Assembly: GCA_005019695.1 (NCBI GenBank)
Contig: RXID01011126.1
Location: forward strand, 68,724 to 132,723
Direction: 5' to 3'
Source of the DNA: Trichopus zeylanicus subsp. travancoricus
Lineage: Eukaryota; Streptophyta; Magnoliopsida; Dioscoreales; Dioscoreaceae
DNA length: 64,000 nt
Shown here: positions 22,597 to 34,936 of the stretch, piece after piece
Numbering within the stretch: position 1 is the stretch's first letter
How the letters are laid out: each line of letters starts with the position of its first letter
The notes under the pieces: generated by a model
The model's input: the letters and a program-made list of their open reading frames with translations, nothing else
Told to the model about the DNA's origin: nothing
Database searches by the model: none
Program-made: the position numbers and the translations under genes

Positions 22597-24880
22597 ACCT
22601 AGACTACAAGACCCAGACTAACACCCATAGTTCTTCATAAAAATTTTAACTTTCCTTTGTTGCTGGAAGCCATACGTACTATCATATAAGACTAGGACCT
22701 TGACCAAACTCTGAAAATAAAATATTCTAAAAAACTGCAAGTGCTTTTTGAACATTGCTCAAGTCATTACACTTGATTTGTCATGTATGGTTGCTTAAGT
22801 TAAAAATAAATAACCTAACCACAAATTGGCAAAAAAAGAAATACATGCGAGCCAAAATATTTTATTTCAAGAGATTCCATGGAAATAATAATAAAAAAAG
22901 AGGACATGGAAGATAAAGGAATAAATAAGGAGATAAGAAAAATTTTTAAGAGCGACAACCAAATGTTAAATAGATCTAAATTAAATCTTAAATACTTAAA
23001 TGTTGGAAGGATATAACTATAACTAAGGCTTACATATTATGCACCAATTCCAATTATGCTTTTACTATTATTGTACATCTATTTATCATACTAATGTCTA
23101 CTGCACCTAAATCCTATTTATCACACTAATGAATAATCTAGCAAAGAATATATTAATGGTTCCACTGTTTTTCAGCTATAATTAATTACATGCAAATAAC
23201 AAAACACTTCCCCAATGCATTTATTTGTTACTAGAAACATCCTCAGGTACACATACTATCTTCCTGCCTATGTCCAAAATATCAATTCAACATATGTCAT
23301 TAGAAAACCCCAAAACATCTTCAAATTAAAATTTCCTATATCCATTATAAGCGCCAACATAGGATTTGTAATCTAGTTAAAGTTCTGGCATGTCAAACAT
23401 GACATACCTTTCTCAATCATAAATTCCATCTATCTCATCATATTAAAAAAATCTCAAGGTTTTAAAGTTAATATAGAATGGAAAGATCAAGATTACCTAT
23501 TAAAGAGAAAAAGATGCTAGTTTATTATGCAAGAACAAGCAATAATAAGAACATGTCATGCTAGCTAACCTACATCAAATAGAGCACTTAGAAGAGCATA
23601 TATAAGTCTTGGTGACAATTTTGTGCTTCCCACACAAGCATCTTGTTCAAAAGGTTCCAACATTTGAAATGCTTCATCAACTCTCTGGGCTGCACCTAAA
23701 CCCCTAAGGGGATCAACAACAAATCAGCACCATTAAGCAACAATATAATTTCAATTCCACAAGCTAACAATAATTAACATTTAAGATGTTTATGAGCCAG
23801 ATGCATTATTGTAGAGGGGAACATATTATTCAAGAGAAGATTGCCAACAATGGTGACATATTATTTGTCATATAATGGAGGGTTAGGTTGATGGGCAAAA
23901 ATAATAATCAAACTTGCAATAGAGATTAAAGGCTACGGCTAGCATTGTGCATAATTAACAAGATGTGATCCCTTTAGTCCTAATGCCAAAAGAATAGCCC
24001 ACTTGAAGGATAAAAAATTCAATCTCCTCCCAATGTCTTATCTTTGAGGTTCCCAAACCACTAAAATCATTACCTAACAAATTGGCTTTTGATGATCAGC
24101 CTTAAAGAAGAAAACATAAAACTACTGAGAAGAAAATAATTGTATGAACTAATCATCCCAATATTTGTGAAACCTACAACTTCTGAACACATAGCAAAAT
24201 GTTGTAGTCAGAAAATTTTCCATCTATGAACTTTGTTTCCGATCAGAACTTGGAGCCCTATTAATTGGTTCTAGCACGCACATAGCAGGATGTCAAAAGT
24301 AGCTGTTTGTTTGAGCCTTGTGAAATAAAGGTGTAAATGCCTATATCATTTTTGCAACCTAAAACTTCCAAATACGAAGGATTCCTGCATACTTTGTGTT
24401 TCAAAAAAAATTGGTGTTGTCCAACAATCACGATGAATAGATATGATACTAGCGCTAGTTTATGATTGTCCTCCATTGAGATACCATAGAGTGATCTTGG
24501 TAAATACTAATCATATCAAGGAACTATTAGATAACTATTAATCCTTCCTTTTGTCTTTGAATTCTTCGACTTCTGTGAATAATAATCTTGTTCAGATGCA
24601 TGGCACATTTGACACATTATTTCTTCACAGAAAGGCCTAAAGCAATCAAGAAAGCAGCATGGATCAATAGTTTTTAAAGGTATTTCAATCTACAAGAATT
24701 CTTAAGCTGAAACTCCACCTCTTTGTGCAAAAATGTTGCACAGAGACTCTACATTAGGACCTTAGTTGCCACATTTATATATTTTTTACAATAGAAAAAA
24801 GGGGTCCATATTGATTCAACAAATTCATGCCACAAAAGGACAGAAAAATTGACAGAAGAAGAATCCTAGATCTCGTAATA
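22597..24880. other. Introns of the PPR-CBS pseudogene
   Basis: Unique AT-rich sequence with no counterpart elsewhere in the window, apart from the pseudogene exon at 23570-23695. No other gene or repeat was recognised. Confidence 0.5.
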
Positions 24881-25689
24881 CCTTTAGAAGAATCCCAAAG
24901 GAGATATCATGAACTCCACAATTATCAGGCTTCGCCATCTCCTAAGAGATCCGCCGGGCAGAGTCAATATCACCATAGCGAATGCATGCTTCCATCACAG
25001 CGTTCAGCACAATGTAAGCTTCCTCTATTTTCTCCAAGACCCAGAGTAAAAAATAAAGCAAACAAAATAACAAAGAAGGAAATCAGGAATATCCCGTGCT
25101 GAAAAGATAACGCTCTCGTGAAATCATCAAAGAGAACTTAAGAAATCAAAAGAAAATAGAATTCACTAACGAACAACAAGAGAACAGAAAAAATATCAGT
25201 CACAGTAACTCAGCAAAAATTCAAAAATAGAAAAAGAAAAAATTCACAACTCTTATCAAGAAAAGTCAAGAAAAAGAAGTACTGATCTCACCAAGGTAAA
25301 GAATCCTGGAAGAAAAGCCCCGAATATCATTCAGATTCCGCGTGTATCACAGAAATAAAAATCAAGAGAAAAGATGATGATCTAACAAGGCTGATGAATC
25401 TTCAAAGAAAACACAAAAAATTGAACGAATATAAAATTTGTGAACGAATTCAAATGAACACTAGATAACGATCAACACATTAGGGTACCATTTTCGGTGA
25501 AATCCATCTGGAAAAATAGAGAAAACAAAATAAAGTCCCTGAAATTTTGCTAATCTAGCAGAAACCCCAAGAACGAAAATAATAAAGAAAGCAGGAAATC
25601 ATAGGCCAAGGACGCACCTGGTGCAGCCGCCTCCTCCGTGTGAGCTCGACGATCGAGAAGTGAGCCTTCGGAGGTTGGTGGTTCACCAT

Positions 25690-26029
25690 TTTTAGGGCGA
25701 TTGGGATCTTGATGGATGAAACCCTATGCTAGGTCGGGGTTTCTTGACCAATGGCCGAGGCTGGGGCCGTCCACGTTCATCAAAATTTTACTAAATTATA
25801 ATTATATATATAAGTCCTTTAAATCTTACAAAATTATGGATTTTTCTTAAAAATTTGAAAAAATTCATATAACTCTCAAAAAAATTTAAAATTTCATATT
25901 TTTCCAAATTAAATATTTTTATATATACAAAAATTTCATCGAATATATATTTATCATTAAAATTAAAAATATTTAAAGAATATATAACATTTAATATCAT
26001 TCAAATTGAAATAAAAAAATAAAAATATT
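25690..26029. other. 5' flank of the PPR-CBS pseudogene
   Basis: 25690-25775 is GC-rich and could be the 5' leader and promoter of the minus-strand gene; no TATA box is obvious. 25780-26029 is very AT-rich and resembles the AT-rich arm at 28720-28790 of block gamma. No gene. Confidence 0.4.
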
Positions 26030-26919
26030 CCTTGATCGGATTTTTGGTTCCAATGGCTTCCGGGAGCTCTTTAGGCCGGGGAGGATTAGGCGCGAAGTCC
26101 TTTGATTTTGGCTTCGACGACGACGTTTGCTCCTACGGATTTCAGATGATGTTGATTTCTGTTTTTTTGTCAAAATTTGATGAAATCACTATTTTGATAT
26201 GTAATTTGATGATTTATGTTTGCGATTGTTGGGAAAAAAGAGATGTTGGATTGAATTTGGGTGGATTGGGCAGTTTGATCTTGTGAGTTCATCGTTGGAA
26301 GACAAAGCCAATTTAGGGTTTGGCTTTCAATCTTTATATCTTGCTTCATTGATTAGCCTTGATTTCCTAGGTAGTTGGCTAAGTTCTTGTACAAAGGAAA
26401 TTTCTTAACAAGGCTGATATCATCTCATGTTCTACTTAAGCTTGTTAGGTTTTGGGTCGATCTAGGGTTTGGGTTTTGCTTTTTCTACTCCTTTTGAAGA
26501 GAAGATACGAAAGGAGACCAGAAGTTGCTAATTTGGAGAAGAAGAAGCTCCACTAGATTTGAGAAGAAGATACCTTGCGAGATCACGAATGGGAGATGGC
26601 CGGCGAGATCGGGATGGGGGATGCTCGAGGAGGTGAAGAACAGAGGAAAGGGGTTGATTTGACTAGATGAATCATCTGTTTCCTTCGCTAGGAATCTGCA
26701 GAAAGATAAATCAGTTGCACCCACCCAATTCCCAGGAATTAGATGGATTCGTGTAAATATTTTTGAAATTCATTTTCTGAATTGGAAGGAGGGAGGAATT
26801 GTCCAATTCCTTTAATTCTAGTTTTCGAAATTGAATCATACACTAGAATTAAGAAATTAGATTTTTAATTCCTCCAATTCCCTCAATTTTAGGGTTTTGG
26901 AATCCATCCAAATAGCCCC
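26030..26919. mobile_element. PIF-like element end carrying FLOE exon, rearranged
   Basis: The right end CATCCAAATAGCCCC is followed by TAA (26920-26922), matching the TAA before the left end of the related element at 30342. 26455-26919 matches 61640-62101 in the same direction, but 26030-26455 is the reverse complement of 61210-61630. The part holding the DUF1421 exon has therefore been flipped relative to its flank. No left terminal repeat was found at 26030. Confidence 0.55.
26053..26150 (+). pseudogene. DUF1421/FLOE-like exon 1 fragment
   Basis: Encodes MASGSSLGRGGLGAKSFDFG followed by F-DDD-VCSYGFQ. The pattern MASGSS..G....K.FDF.SDD..CSYE is the conserved N-terminus of plant DUF1421 proteins, which include the FLOE condensate-forming proteins of seeds. 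Only this first exon and part of intron 1 are present, with none of the Q/P/S-rich or DUF1421 domains. The serine of SDD is phenylalanine here. It lies in a TIR element and has inverted copies at 31431-31523 and 61515-61611. It is a captured fragment, not a gene. Confidence 0.65.
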
Positions 26920-26922
26920 TAA

Positions 26923-27246
26923 ATGTCACTTCCATATGAGTTCAAAAATGAACTAAAAAGCATTTCTACCATTTCCTCCTGAATAGTTTAGAAAGTGATT
27001 AGGAAGTGGGAGAAGTGAGTGGGGTCTACCTCTCCCGCTTGTATGACTTTTTTGTTGAGGAAGTAGTGGTTAGTGTTAATGCCTAATCAGTTTAGATCGC
27101 TTTGGCACCTACATCATTCTCGCAATCAACATCATCCTTGTTACTCTTGCACTCACTATCGTGGCCTCCGCACTTGCTGAAATGGCACCCACAGTGGCCT
27201 AGTTAGACTTATCATCCCTAATCTTGCCCCCAACCTCACCTTGCCA
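26923..27246. other. Unique spacer
   Basis: About 320 bp not found elsewhere in the window. It has TGGAAGTGG/CCACTTCC-type words related to 30251-30330. No gene. Confidence 0.4.
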
Positions 27247-27291
27247 GCCTCCTTGGTCAGCCCGAGTTCGGGCTTGAGGTCGTCCTAACTA

Positions 27292-27516
27292 TTGTCATCT
27301 TTGAACTTGCCGAAATTGTTCCTACGTTGGTTTGGCCTGCCTACCGTCTCCAATCTTGCCCACAACTTTGCTCTTGCCAGCCTCCTCAATCTACCTAAGC
27401 CTAAGCTCGAAGTCATCTCTATTGTCACTGCCGCTACACTCGCTTCAGCCATACTTACCTTCCATGACCTTACACTCACCACCATCGCCCTTACTAATTT
27501 CCATCTAAAGCGATGA
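27292..27516 (+). other. Short open stretch, doubtful
   Basis: A 74-codon frame (LNLPKLFLRWFGLPTVSNLA...) that is also open in the copy at 57416 with small changes, including an indel that alters its length. The opposite strand is open over the same bases. It is compositionally richer in C than its surroundings and built from CTTGCC/CTCACC-like words. I do not recognise a family and think it is part of a degenerate GC repeat. Confidence 0.2.
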
Positions 27517-28633
27517 TATGTTTTTTTAAAAAAAAAAAAAAAGAAAATATCATATTTGATTTATGTGATGTGTCTTTTCAGAAATCCTTGAATTTTTTGC
27601 GATATATTTATAAAAATAACTTAATCAAATTTAAATTATTAATTTTAAAAATAATAATTCTATGAGGTTTATTCTTATGTTGTATATATTAATTTCCTGA
27701 TTTAGGAATTTATTTGCAAGAATTTTTATTTTTTTAGGGACATATAAAAAATCTCAAATTATTTTTAATTAATTAATTTTATAATTGTATTACTTTTGTT
27801 ATCCTAATTATTCTAATTATAATTGATTTCAAATTATAATTATATTAATTTTATTTATTAAATAATATTATGTTTATAACTAACATAATTACTAAATTAC
27901 TTCTCCACTTTCACATATCACCCTATCTAAATTATCAAAATCATGAAATTCATTTTGAACCTCATCATCTAAATGACTAAAATTACGAAAGTTATGAAAC
28001 TGCCACCTTTTTACTTTTGCATTAAAATTTGTAAAATGATCCAAATCATATTTCATCACTTACTACTACTTTTCATTGGGCACTTCTACCACTTTTATTA
28101 TTTTCGGAATTCACACCTTGTCCAAACACACTGCTACTAAAAAATAAATGAAAAAATAATAGTAAAAAGTAATTTAACTTTATGAAACATGATCTAAAGA
28201 ATTAAAGATAATTATGATACATAAATCTTAAATGGAAACTCTCAATCTTTTATACAATTTAATCGATCATAATTGTGACAACTAGAATTATTTATAAAGT
28301 TATTTTAGATATTTCATATTTGTCATAACCACGTCTAACAATATATATATATAATATTTGTTTATAACAGTAAAATCTCATTGGAGAAGGTATTTATAAT
28401 TTCATAGATAACATAAGACATTAATATATTTTTTTTAATATACAAATTGTTGGGTCAATTATATATCACTTCTCGAAATGTCGACAAATTACACATTTCT
28501 CCTCTAAAATTAAAAAATAACATATAATGCCTTAAAATTTTGGCAAATTACATATTTGAGCTTGGAACTTTAAAAATTACATATAAATCCTTGAAAATCT
28601 TGTTAAATTACATATTTTTATTTAAATTTAAAC

Positions 28634-28664
<31 letters not shown>

Positions 28665-29410
28665 CTAAATATATTAAAAAAATCTCGTCATGTGTAAATG
28701 TTTTGTTAGAATTAGAAATATTTAGAGAATATATCATTTGATATTGTTTAGGTTGAAGTGAAAGGATAAAAATATCTCTAATATGGTTAGAAGCGATTTT
28801 TGTGGCTCGGTTGTTATTGTGAACAACTCTCTATCATCCAATTAAAGATTTATTTTAAATTAGATTTTAACTTGAAATGTAAAAATAATAATTTTATCTT
28901 GTTCTAGCTTAAACCAATTTTGTTTTATGTCATATAAATTTTTAACCCAATATGTAAAATGATAATTTTACTCATGACATAGTTTAAAATCAATTAAATT
29001 TGAATTAGGACTATGGCTCAATTTAGATCATATTTGTGGTCCAACATAAACCAAATTTAGGATGTAGTTTTTCTCATATTCTCCATCACGTCATCTTTAA
29101 CTACTTCGGAGGCATTTTCATTTTTTCACTTAACATAAATGACATCAAATGGTATATATTCTTATAATATTTTTAGTTTTTATTCTTATAATATTTTTAT
29201 TTTTATTTGTAAATTTACATCCAATGAGATTTTTATAATATATTCAATAATTCAAAAAATATATCTATTTAAATTTGAAGAAAAAAATATAAAATTTGGT
29301 AAAATTTTAAAATATTATATATAATTTTTTAAGTTTAAAAAAATATAAATAATTTAAACAAATTTGAAAGAATTTTTTTTTAATTTAAAAAAATATAATT
29401 TGATAAAATT

Positions 29411-29644
29411 TTAAAGAATTGGGTCGTTGATTTCAGATGGATATTGATCCTGCAGTAAATTGATGATGTTGATATATATACTTGTGATATATCTATCTGC
29501 TCGTGCTTTGCTTCTCAGCTCATGCATAACATGACTCGTTGCCATCTCTTTCCATTGTTCATGAGTTAGGTCTATGTGTCGCATCGAAGCCCAAAATGAA
29601 CAATTGAAGTCTACAGCAATTAGAGCATTCATATTTGCAGCCAA
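29411..29644 (-). pseudogene. Unknown ORF fragment, kept in two copies
   Basis: A 77-codon frame (MNALIAVDFNCSFWASMRHI ... WKEMATSHVMHELRSKARAD). The composition is protein-like and unlike the AT-rich surroundings. The copy at about 59470-59713 has an extra C in the CTTCTGCAGCTCATG stretch that breaks the frame after HEL. No family was recognised; it may be one exon of a lost gene. Low confidence. Confidence 0.3.
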
Positions 29645-30341
29645 TACTTGATGTGGTAATATCTTTACAAATTATAATTTCAATGATAATCAATAACCTA
29701 AAATTGCACTATGACTTTAGTACAAAAGACTTACCCTAAATCCAGTCGACTCATTTGAAAACATACAATTAAGTGCCTAGCTCGGCAAATACTACTAGTA
29801 ATTTTAATTGAGTTAATAAAAATATTTTAATGGTGATAATAGGTCAATCAATATGTCATTCTCATGAATTTCATTTTTATTAAAATTAGGATAATTACAT
29901 CTAAATCCTAAAATTACATATAACTCCTTTTAAAATAAAAAATTACTTACAACTTTTCATTAAACTATCTTCCATCCACAAAATTTCGTATCGTCAAATT
30001 TTATGTGAATTATAGATTAATTTTTAAATCAAAATGTGGAAAACTATATTATTTATGAACCCATTTTATAGAAAAAAATACTATTTGCAAAAACTTTTTT
30101 ATGTATTAATTGTAAATAACTTCTTATAATTTTAACAAAATTACAAATATATTTTCTTCAACTTCCAACAACTTTGGTTAGGTTTTAACACATAACTATA
30201 ATTTACCATAAAATGTGAATAAATAAACACTTAAGATATATAAATTAGGGTGTGTTTGAATAGTGTGAGTTTATGAAAGTAGTGGAAGTGAATTTTACCA
30301 CTTTTCTTGTTTGGAAATATTTTAGTTTTCAAAGTTACTAA

Positions 30342-31566
30342 GGTGCTGTTTGGATAGATTTCGAAGTTAGAATTGAGAAATTAATCAATTCTGTCAATTC
30401 AGAGGAATTGAGAGAATTGAATAATTCTAGTATTTGGATGAATATTTTTTAAATGAAATTGGGAATCCTCCAGTTCACTCAATTTTAGAATTTTATTATT
30501 TTGTTGATATATGAAATTGACCATTTCCATCCATTTTTTAAATTTCGGTGTTTGGTTGGAGTAGGAATGAAAAAAAAAACTTTAGTTAAATAAAAAATAT
30601 ATTAAATTTAATATTAAATTTGGTACAAAATAAAAAAATATAAATATAATTCAAAACCACAAAATATATATTATTTTATTAAAATTGATGCTTTATTTAT
30701 AAGTAAATAAGATAATAAAATATATTTAACATTAGAAAATGGTAAGTTAATGGAAAGAAGTAATATAAATTTTAAAAAAGATTCAAAAATAAAAGATTCT
30801 ATAATTATAATTTATTTAATTTAGGACTTATTTAATATATTTTTTTTTGTTAAATAATTTGATAAACATAAAATGCATATTTTCCATAAAAACATGATTT
30901 ATTATAAATTACTATAAAATTTATAATAATCCATAAATAGAGAATTATATAAATATAATAAAATTAATTTAGGATTTATATATTATATTTTAACTAATAA
31001 GTTAAATAATATCGACACAAGAGGAAATGATGAAAATTGCAGCAAATTTCATTGTAGAAACAATCCAACACAATCCAAAAGAACAATCACAATAATGCCC
31101 TAATTATTATAATAGACTCCAGAACCTAACAAGCTTAAGTAGAACATGAGATGATATCAGTCTTGTTAAGAGATTTCATTTGTACAAGAACTCAACCAAC
31201 TACCTAGGAAATCAAGGCTAATCAGCGAAGCGAGATTTAAAGATCGAAAGGCAAACCCTAAATTGGCTTTGTCTTCCAACGGTGAACTCACAAGCTCAAA
31301 CCACCCAATCCACCCAAATTCACAGTCCAACATTTCTTCTTTCCCATCAATCGCAAACATAAATCATCAAATTACATATCAAAATAGTGATTTCGTCAAA
31401 TTTTGACAAAAAAACAGAAATCAACATCATTCAAAATTCATAGGAGCAGGCGATGTCGTCAGAGCCAAAATCAAAGGACTTTGCATCTGATCCTCCCCGG
31501 CCTGAAGAGCTCCCAGAAGTCATTGGACCCAAAAATCCAATCGAGGATAAAGGGTCGATCTAGGTT
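30342..31566. mobile_element. PIF-like TIR element, right end lost
   Basis: The left end GGTGCTGTTTGGATAGATTT follows TAA (30339-30341). The body is the same as 60415-61652, with the FLOE exon near its right side. After GGGTCGATCTAGG the sequence switches to block A, so the right terminus is missing here but present in the sister copy at 62101. Confidence 0.6.
31431..31523 (-). pseudogene. DUF1421/FLOE-like exon 1 fragment, second copy
   Basis: Minus-strand reading gives MTSGSSSGRGGSDAKSFDFG, then SDDIACSYEF and a TGA stop. This copy is closer to the family consensus (SDDI.CSYE) than the copy at 26053, but residue 2 is Thr and the exon ends in a stop. It forms an inverted pair with 26053-26150, about 5.3 kb apart. 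Confidence 0.65.
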
Positions 31567-32547
31567 TTGATTTCTTATTTTTAAACTTATATTAATTTTC
31601 TAATTAACTTATTATTTTCTTACAGTACTTATTATATTATTCTATTTAGTTATATATAAAGTGTTTAGTTTTAAAAAATAGTATAGATGTTATGTTTGTA
31701 GATTATATTTATATTTTTTTAGCATTTTGTATCAAAATTTAATATATTTTTTAAAATTAAGAGAATTAATCAATTTCTAGTTTCGTCCAAAACATACTCA
31801 CCCAAACATTGGACCTAGACAATTCCAGCAATCCGCTGATTTTCTTAAATTTGACAAAGTTAACCAATTTCTCAATTCTAGATTTCGAATTCATCGTGTC
31901 TGTTAGGATGAATTCCAAAGCTCAGAATTTGAGGCAATTGGAGGAATTAAAAGTCCAATTCCTTAATCATGGTGTATAATTAGATTCCAAAATTCAAAAT
32001 CGACATTAATAAACAATTCATGCCTTTTTCGATTCCGATTTTGAGTTCCGAAATTTTTGAGAGAAAATCGTCTAAATCCTAGGAATTCTGGTGGAGCCAA
32101 CAAATTAAATGATGGATTGATATAACATTTAGGCCATTTTATAATGTTCATTTATTTTTAAATTAATTTACTTGTTTTAATTTTAAAATGTTTATTTCAC
32201 GAAAAATAAATTACTTTTAAAAAAATTGTCATTTTCAAATGATCAAATTATTTAACTTATTAGCTAAAAAATAATAAACAAATCTTGAATTAATTTCGTT
32301 ATATTTATATAATTATTCATTTATGGGCCATTTTAATAATTATATTAATTTTTTGAATAATAAATTATACTTCTAAAAAAATATGTATTCTACATTTATC
32401 AAATTATTTAACAAGAAATAACTTAAATAAACCCTAGATTAACTTTATTATAATTATAGAATTCTTTATTTTTGGGCCATTTTCAGATTTTTATTAATTT
32501 TTAACTAACGCATCATTTTCAAATATTAATATATTATATTATCCTAT

Positions 32548-32928
32548 GTACGCGCGTGAGCCAAAACGAATGGATTTGTCGTAAGGGCAGTAGGTCTTGG
32601 TCCTTGAGTCAGTCCGGGGTCAGCATGTGATTAGTTCGAGGCGCTAGCTGTACTAGTTGGAGTAGGAGTAGCAGTGGTGGTACTGACTTTGGTGGTGTAT
32701 CTTATTTAAGTATCCCGTCTGCTTCTGCTTTTGTTGAAGGAAGGATAACTTTTCCTGAGGTTTTAGTTGCAGTGAATGTTTTCTATCCCGATACTTGAAT
32801 ATTTTTCTTTCAAAGAATGAGAAAGAGAGGAAGCCCTAGTTACTTTAGTTCCCCGGATTTGGTTGGTCTTTCGAGAAAGTAGGCTTTCTTTCGTGCCCTC
32901 TCAAGGTCACTATTTCCGCATCCACAGG
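32548..32928. other. Organelle-like insertion (possible NUMT)
   Basis: 381 bp of near-even base composition inside AT-rich block A, flanked by a 13-bp direct repeat TATATTATCCTAT (32535-32547 and 32929-32941) that occurs once in other block A copies. Words such as CTTTCGAGAAAGTAGGC and GGAAGCCCTAGTTACTTTAG have the look of plant mitochondrial non-coding DNA. It lacks TG...CA ends, inverted ends or a poly-A tail. Mitochondrial origin is inference; an unknown small transposon would also explain the 13-bp repeat. Confidence 0.45.
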
Positions 32929-34936
32929 TATATTATCCTATTTACTTATAAGTAAATTATTTATTCTTAAAAAATAGTATATATGTTATATTTGTAAATT
33001 ATATTTTTATTTTTTAGTTTTTCATACCTAAATTTAATATTGAATTTAACATATATGTATTTTCAGTTTGTCAAACTCTTTACTAAGAGAGAAATATATT
33101 AAATAAATCCTAAATTAATCATATTATAATTATAGAGTTCTTTATTTTTGTACCATTTTCAAATTTATATTAAAGTTTTAATTAACTTGGCTTTTCCAAA
33201 TATTAATATATTAATTATTCTATTTTACTTCAAGATAAAGTATTGAGTTTTCAAAAATAAGGCATATTCCGTGTTTTTAAGTGTTATTGATATCTTTTAT
33301 TTTGTACAAAATTTATGATTAAATTTAATATACTTTTTAAAATTGAGAGAATTAATTAATTTCTAATTTCATCCAAAAAATACTAATCCAAATACTGGAA
33401 TTAGACAATTCGAACAATTCCCTCAATTTCTTGGAATCGACCGAGTTGACCAATAACTCAATTCCAGATTGAGAATTCATCCATGCGGCTCGGAACGGTC
33501 TGTCTAAATGGATTCTAAAGTCCACAAATTGAGAGAATTAGAGGAATTAAAAGTCTAATTCCTTAATTACAGTGTTTAGTTTGATTTGAAAATTCAGAAT
33601 CGACAGAATTAGATAATTCCTGTCCTTTTCAATTTCGGCTTTGAATTTCGAAAGTTTTGAGAGGAATTCGTCTAATTCTCAAGAATTACGGCAGGATGCC
33701 CAAATTAAATGATAGATTTATATAATATTTATTCCAATTTTTAAAAAAAATTTATTTTTAAATTAATTTGTTTGTTCTAATTTTAAAATATTTATGTCCC
33801 TAAACATAAATTATTTTTAGAAAAGTTTGTAATTTAAAATAGATCAAATTATTTAACTTGTTAGATAAAATATAATAAATAAATCTTGAATTAGTTTTAT
33901 TATATTTATATAATTCTTCATTTATGGGCTAATTTAATAATTATATTAATTTTTGAAATAATAAGTATTTTTATAAGAAAATATTTGTTTTACGGTAATC
34001 AAATTATTTAATAGAAAAAATATTAAATAAATCCGAGATTAATTGTATTATAATTATAGAATTCTTTATATTTTGCCGCTTTTAAATTGATATTAATTTT
34101 TTAATTAAGTTACCATTTTCTAATATTAATATATTATATTATACTATTTACTTATAAATAATGTACTTATTTTTAGAAAATAGTATATATGTGAAATTTG
34201 TAAAATATATTTATAAGTTTTAGTATTTCGTAACTCAATTTAATATTAAATTTAACATATATGTATTTTACGTTTATCAAACTATTTAACACGAAAAAAT
34301 ATATTAAATAAATCCTGAATTAATTGTATTATAATTATACAATTCATTATTTTTCGGCCATTTTAAAATTTTTGTTAATTTTTTTAATTAACTTGGTGTT
34401 TTCTAATATTAGTATATTATATTATTCTGTTTGCTTATAAATAAAGCATTTATTTTCAAAAAATACTATATAAGTTATGTTTATAAATCATATTCATATT
34501 TTTTTAATATTTTGAACCTAAATTTAATATTAAATTTAACGTATATTTATTTTACGTTTATCAAACTATTTTATAAGAAATAATATATTAAATAAATCAA
34601 AAATTAAACGTATTATAATTATAGAATTCTTTTTTTTGACCATTTTTAATTGATATTAATTTTGTAATTAACATAGTATTTTTCTAATATTAATATATAA
34701 TATTATTCTATTTACTTATAAATAAAGTATTTAGTTTTTTATAAATAGTATATATGTTATGTTTGTAGATTATATTTTTATTTTTTTAGTATTTTATACC
34801 AAATTTAATAAAATTGAAAGAATTAATCAATTTCTAGTTTCCTCCAAAACATACTCACCCAAACACTGGAGTTAGACAACTCCAGCAATTCGCTGATTTT
34901 CTCAAATTTGATAGAGTTAACCAATTTCTCAATTCT

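Larger units (their letters stand above)
18830..25689 (-). pseudogene. CBSPPR1-like PPR + CBS protein, pseudogene copy 1
   Basis: The family (Arabidopsis At5g10690 type) is a pentatricopeptide-repeat protein with C-terminal CBS domains, probably organellar. Exons seen from 5': a likely start exon 25689-25618 (MVNHQPPKAHFS...RRRRLHQ, donor GT); 25024-24882 (NAVMEACIRYGDIDSA, then a TAG, then EMAKPDNCGV and FGILLK); 23695-23570 (RVDEAFQMLEPFEQ, LIYALLSAL); about 22046-21977 (LYNLLMK); 21874-21713 (GYVNADFPLDALPIWDEM, then TAG after NKLT); 21605-21537 (DEAQK...PDTVTYTTLLK); about 19500-19434 (VRFEVSSGF, frameshift, LFDPYIFPQ); and a CBS exon about 18980-18836 (ELDAPL, frameshift, then MMMS..STSMGMVIDL). 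PPR motifs PDxVTYTTLLK and splice phases agree between exons. At least two stops and two frameshifts make it non-functional. Several expected PPR exons between 19.6 and 21.5 kb were not found. Confidence 0.75.
27247..31566. repeat. Duplicated block gamma, copy 1
   Basis: Collinear with 57371-61652 (offset 30.12 kb at the left, 30.09 kb at the right). Left boundary is at GCCTCCTTGGTCAGCCCGAG; right boundary is just after GGGTCGATCTAGG. Mostly very AT-rich, with (TA)n at 28633-28660 and repeats of TTACATAT.A.TCCTTAAAA type near 28440-28640. No recognised gene apart from the FLOE exon fragment. Confidence 0.85.

Noticed and set aside
24827..25102. 91-codon plus-strand frame
   Set aside because: Antisense shadow of a PPR-CBS pseudogene exon, which has correct splice sites on the minus strand.
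29139..29324. 61-codon Ile/Tyr/Phe-rich frame
   Set aside because: Composition follows the AT-rich DNA; not retained in the second copy.
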